Positions 31,894 to 34,286 of a stretch of DNA of 34,286 nucleotides are shown here, piece by piece; within the stretch, counting starts at the first letter, position 1, and each line of letters opens with the position of its first letter. The notes beneath the pieces are model-generated. The model saw nothing but the letters and a program-made list of their open reading frames with translations. It did not search any database and was not told where the DNA came from. Position numbers and translations under genes: made by a program. Source of the DNA: JBHIET01 sp046760785 (GTDB lineage Bacteria > Chloroflexota > Anaerolineae > B4-G1); the NCBI GenBank assembly GCA_046760785.1, contig JBHIET010000032.1, forward strand, positions 1-34,286, read 5' to 3'.

Positions 31894-32113
31894 GGGCTAC
31901 TCTAGGGCAATCGCATTTTCTTTACGACGCTCTCCGCCCACGTCCGTTCGGCTGAGGGCTTCGACCGAGCTCAGCCGAGGGCCTCACGACGAAGCCTCGG
32001 GGGCGGCACAGGCAGAAAGTCCCGTCATAGGATACTGCGTTCACGCTATGAGACGCCTCCGGGACGGAGGCTTTGAGCACAAGAAAAGAATGCGATTGCC
32101 CTGGGGGCTACTC
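31894..32113. mobile_element. 202-bp MITE, copy 2, with 9-bp target duplication
   Basis: The element at 31903-32104 has a 199-bp core (31904-32102) identical to copy 1 at 8326-8524 and lies in the same orientation. The direct repeat GGGCTACTC flanks it at 31894-31902 and 32105-32113. The different flanking repeat proves an independent insertion, and the identity suggests recent movement. It lies between the divergent ABC-2 permease and HhH-protein genes, close to both promoter regions. Confidence 0.92.
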
Positions 32114-32136
32114 CGGTCGCAACCCCAAATCTCCAA

Positions 32137-32165
32137 TTGCCCTCGCGCTAGCATTGTGCTATACT
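32137..32165 (+). promoter_or_regulatory. predicted promoter of the HhH membrane protein gene
   Basis: TTGCCC (32137-32142), a 17-bp spacer and TATACT (32160-32165), preceded by TGc, form a good extended promoter about 24 bp beyond the MITE's target repeat. Confidence 0.6.
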
Positions 32166-32215
32166 GACTGCACTCTCGCGGGCGGGCCGGAAATCCAGGG
32201 AAAAGGAGGCTGGTT

Positions 32216-32812
32216 ATGACAATCGTGATTGGATTGGCACTCGTCGTCCTGGGGTTGGTCGTCGGATTTATCGTCGCCTGGGCCTTCGGCGCGGGCGCTA
32301 CGCTGAACCTGTTCATCGGCCTGCTGCTGGTCATCGCCGGCGGCATCGTCGGCTTTGTCACCGAGTGGCTCATTGACGAGGCGTATCGCAAGAACCGGGA
32401 GCTGCGGCGGCAGTTGGGGCAGCAGGGTGGCGCGGCGGTGGCCTTGGGAGCCGGTGTAGGCGTGCAGAGCGGCGATTCCTCTTCGGAGACCTTGGCCGAA
32501 TTTCTGCGCCAGCGCGACGAAGAGGTGCGCGATCTGCGTGAGCAGCTCTCGGCCATGGATACCCAATTGGATGGCCTGAGCGATGAGTTCGAGGCCTACC
32601 AGCGGACACACCCGGACGATCTGACAGCCATCAAGGGCGTCGGGCCGGTTTACCAGTGGAAGCTGCGCGATGCCGGCGTGAACACGTATCAACAACTGGC
32701 CACGGCCGACCCCGATCAACTCCGGCGTATGCTCGATATCAAGGCGTGGCAGCGGACGAACGTCGAGTCCTGGATCGAGCAGGCCCGCGACTGGGCGCAG
32801 AGAAAGCCGTGA
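32216..32812 (+). CDS. membrane-anchored coiled-coil protein with C-terminal helix-hairpin-helix domain
   Basis: A 198-residue protein. Two hydrophobic helices (about 3-25 and 31-50) form an N-terminal anchor. A heptad-rich stretch follows at about 88-128 (ETLAEFLRQRDEEVRDLREQLSAMDTQL). The C-terminus has a helix-hairpin-helix pair: LTAIKGVGPVYQWKLRDAGVNTYQQLA and then a short second hairpin. This HhH form resembles those annotated as 'flap endonuclease-like', without any nuclease residues. It may tether DNA or a protein to the membrane (inference). It overlaps the next gene by one base (TGATG), so the pair is translated together. Confidence 0.8.
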   Translation: MTIVIGLALVVLGLVVGFIVAWAFGAGATLNLFIGLLLVIAGGIVGFVTEWLIDEAYRKNRELRRQLGQQGGAAVALGAGVGVQSGDSSSETLAEFLRQRDEEVRDLREQLSAMDTQLDGLSDEFEAYQRTHPDDLTAIKGVGPVYQWKLRDAGVNTYQQLATADPDQLRRMLDIKAWQRTNVESWIEQARDWAQRKP

Positions 32813-33321
32813 TGTTCGAAGAGGGTCTGCTGGACGAGGAGATCAAGAAGAAAAAGCGGCGTGTCCTCGTCGGGTTGTTCATCATCTTGTTGGGGACGCT
32901 GGCAGCGTTTCCGCTGGTTGGGTTGTTCCCTCTCTCCGCGGCGCCCGTATCCGAAGCGGCTGTGGGGACCCCTACCCACACGGCCACGAGCACCAGCCCC
33001 CCGGAAGCCACGCCTCCGCCTCAACCGACGGCGACTGCCACAGTTGCCCGTATCACACCCACCGTGGCGGAGAAGACGCCTGGCGGGTTCGGCGGTGGGA
33101 TGCCGACGCCGCCGCTTGCCTCCCCCACAGCGACCAGCACGTCCACTGTCACTCCCATTCCCTCAGCGACCCCCACTCTGTCTAGTGAATTACCTGTCAC
33201 CGGGGCGAGTGCCAGCCGGGGGTGGGACTGGCTGGCATTAGGGCTGGCGGCGATCTTGCTGGGGATGTTGATGCTGGGGGTGGGGTGCGCGCTGTGGAAT
33301 GTCAGACGGCAGCAGCAGTGA
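32812..33321 (+). CDS. Thr/Pro-rich surface protein with LPVTG sorting signal
   Basis: A 169-residue protein. The N-terminus (MFEEGLLDEEIKKKKRRVLVGLFIILLG) is a basic stretch followed by a hydrophobic helix, acting as signal or anchor. About 90 residues rich in Thr, Pro, Ser and Ala follow, like an extended wall-spanning stalk. The end is LPVTG, a hydrophobic helix (WLALGLAAILLGMLMLGVG) and a basic tail RRQQQ: a complete LPXTG-type sorting signal for sortase attachment to peptidoglycan. No sortase is encoded in the window. The ATG is fused to the upstream stop; the longer open frame is shadow. If the first helix is not cleaved it would instead be a two-helix membrane protein. Confidence 0.75.
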   Translation: MFEEGLLDEEIKKKKRRVLVGLFIILLGTLAAFPLVGLFPLSAAPVSEAAVGTPTHTATSTSPPEATPPPQPTATATVARITPTVAEKTPGGFGGGMPTPPLASPTATSTSTVTPIPSATPTLSSELPVTGASASRGWDWLALGLAAILLGMLMLGVGCALWNVRRQQQ

Positions 33322-33464
33322 ACCAGAACTTCGGGCGCTGACCATCACTCGGGTTTGTCTGGAACCCGTCGTGATATTATGCACTGCCATGGGTGAGCAT
33401 CCTCCTGACGATGCCTCGACGCACCCTCAGTATCTCGTTCCGCCTCTCCTCTGGCAGCCATTTC

Positions 33465-33607
33465 GGTTATGGCCCTCTATCGTTGTGATGACGTTCAGGC
33501 AAGACCGGGAAGAGAGCAATGCGTCGACAGTCATGATGTGGTCAGCGATGTCTTCGGCCATCGCAGGTGTGCGTTGTTCCCACCTCTTCGGAGAGCCGGT
33601 GCCCTTG
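33465..33607 (-). repeat. second, reversed copy of the IS1-like 3' end
   Basis: This matches 25549-25692 in reverse complement with one base difference and one indel. On the minus strand it would encode the same C-terminal transposase residues, RWEQRTPAMAEDIADHIM, now with a frameshift. It abuts the ISNCY-like fragment. The stretch 33322-33464 holds no recognisable feature. Confidence 0.85.
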
Positions 33608-34286
33608 TGGGTCAGGCCAGGCGAGTGTTGGCGGCGCTGGAAGGCCATATGGACAAGCAAGCGCAGAAGTTGAAGGCCAGCCTGGAGCAGTTCATTCCCC
33701 GCGTCGAGCAGGTTATCGCCCAGACCAAACGGCAGCTCTTTGAGGGCGAGAAGGTGCCCGCGAGCGAGAAGATCGTCAGTATCTTCGAGCTGCACACCGA
33801 GATCATCTGTCGTGGGAAGGCCAACCAGCCAGTCGAGTTTGGTCACAAGGTCTGGTTAGATGAAGTCGAGGGGGGCATCGTCAGCCACTACTGTATCTTG
33901 GATGGTAACCCGCCGGATCGTGACCAGTGGAAACCCAGCCTCGACCACCACATCCAACTGTTTGGCCGACCGCCCTACCAGGCCAGTGCCGACCGGGGTG
34001 TGTACTCCGCTCCCAACGAAGCCTACGCTGGGCAGGTCGGGGTCAAACGCGTCATCCTCCCCAAGCCTGGTTACAAGTCGGAAGCCCGTCGGCAGCACGA
34101 GCAGCAACGGTGGTTCAAACGGGTGCGTCGCTTCCATGCCGGTGTGGAGGGACGGATCAGTGTGCTGAAACGCAAGCACGGGCTGGGCCGCTGTCTCTAC
34201 CACGGCGAAGATGGCTTTGGGCGCTGGGTGGGATGGGGCTTCATCGCTGGTAACCTGTCTGTGATAGGATCAGCGCTGTTCGCCCA
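33608..34286 (+). pseudogene. 5'-truncated ISNCY-like transposase, running off the window
   Basis: The plus-strand frame stays open from 33608 to the window end (ATG at 33649). It encodes the C-terminal half of a DDE transposase: LFEGEKVPASEKIVSIFELHTEII, then VEGGIVSHYCILDGNPPDRD, SLDHHIQLFGRPP and SADRGVYSAPNEA, ending in GVEGRISVLKRKHG and a final GNLSVIGSA. The N-terminal part of this family (over 200 residues) is absent and is replaced by the reversed IS1-like end, so this copy looks inactive. The 3' end and any terminal repeat lie beyond the window. Confidence 0.75.

Noticed and set aside
33427..33846. 139-codon minus-strand frame near the window end
   Set aside because: Part of it is the reversed IS1-like 3' remnant; the rest is antisense to the ISNCY-like transposase, so it is a chimaeric shadow.

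Overview
The window looks like a chromosomal segment of a GC-rich, probably monoderm bacterium of the Chloroflexota (Anaerolineae-like). This is inferred from gene content: FemX-type peptidoglycan-bridge transferases, an LPXTG-type surface protein, TPR/zinc-ribbon membrane proteins, an extracellular protein made of FGYP-type repeats, and a cohesin-dockerin protein with an OmpR-type regulator. No rRNA, tRNA or CRISPR array was seen.

Layout. 1-4.8 kb (minus strand): a tRNA t6A / ribosomal acetylation / repair operon (tsaE-tsaB-rimI-zinc ribbon protein-type 4 uracil-DNA glycosylase), a small membrane protein and an OmpR-type response regulator. 4.8-6.3 kb: a divergent secreted cohesin-dockerin protein whose promoter carries four phased 7-bp repeats. 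6.3-6.9 kb: an internally deleted ISAzo13-like element and structured intergenic repeats. 7.0-12.8 kb (plus): a TPR/zinc-ribbon membrane protein, a rhomboid protease, a flavoprotein with several Fe-S sites and a divergent Amt-like membrane protein. 12.85-15.8 kb (minus): a methyltransferase and two tandem FemX transferases, each pair joined by a 4-bp overlap. 16-17 kb: a secreted repeat protein. 17.2-24.7 kb (minus): threonine aldolase, M20 amidohydrolase, ATP-dependent PEP carboxykinase, a VapBC module and a GlcD/GlcF-type 2-hydroxyacid oxidase pair. 24.9-26.05 kb: graveyard of an IS1-like transposase and an ABC exporter. 26.2-29.4 kb (plus): a membrane-anchored beta-repeat protein, a methyltransferase with a Trm112-like tail, an unknown protein and dnaN. 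29.4-31.8 kb (minus): two ABC-2 permeases without an ATPase. 32.2-33.3 kb (plus): a membrane HhH protein and an LPVTG-tailed protein. The window ends in a truncated ISNCY-like transposase.

Mobile DNA is a strong theme. One 202-bp MITE occurs twice with an identical 199-bp core and a different 9-bp target duplication each time. One copy sits exactly on a stop codon/Shine-Dalgarno junction and duplicated both signals. A second MITE type (119 bp, 8-bp target duplication), the mini-ISAzo13 element and an inverted pair of IS1-like 3' ends add to this. The most unusual genes are the Amt-like protein lacking both pore histidines beside the Fe-S flavoprotein, and the cohesin-dockerin protein with its apparent OmpR-type regulator.
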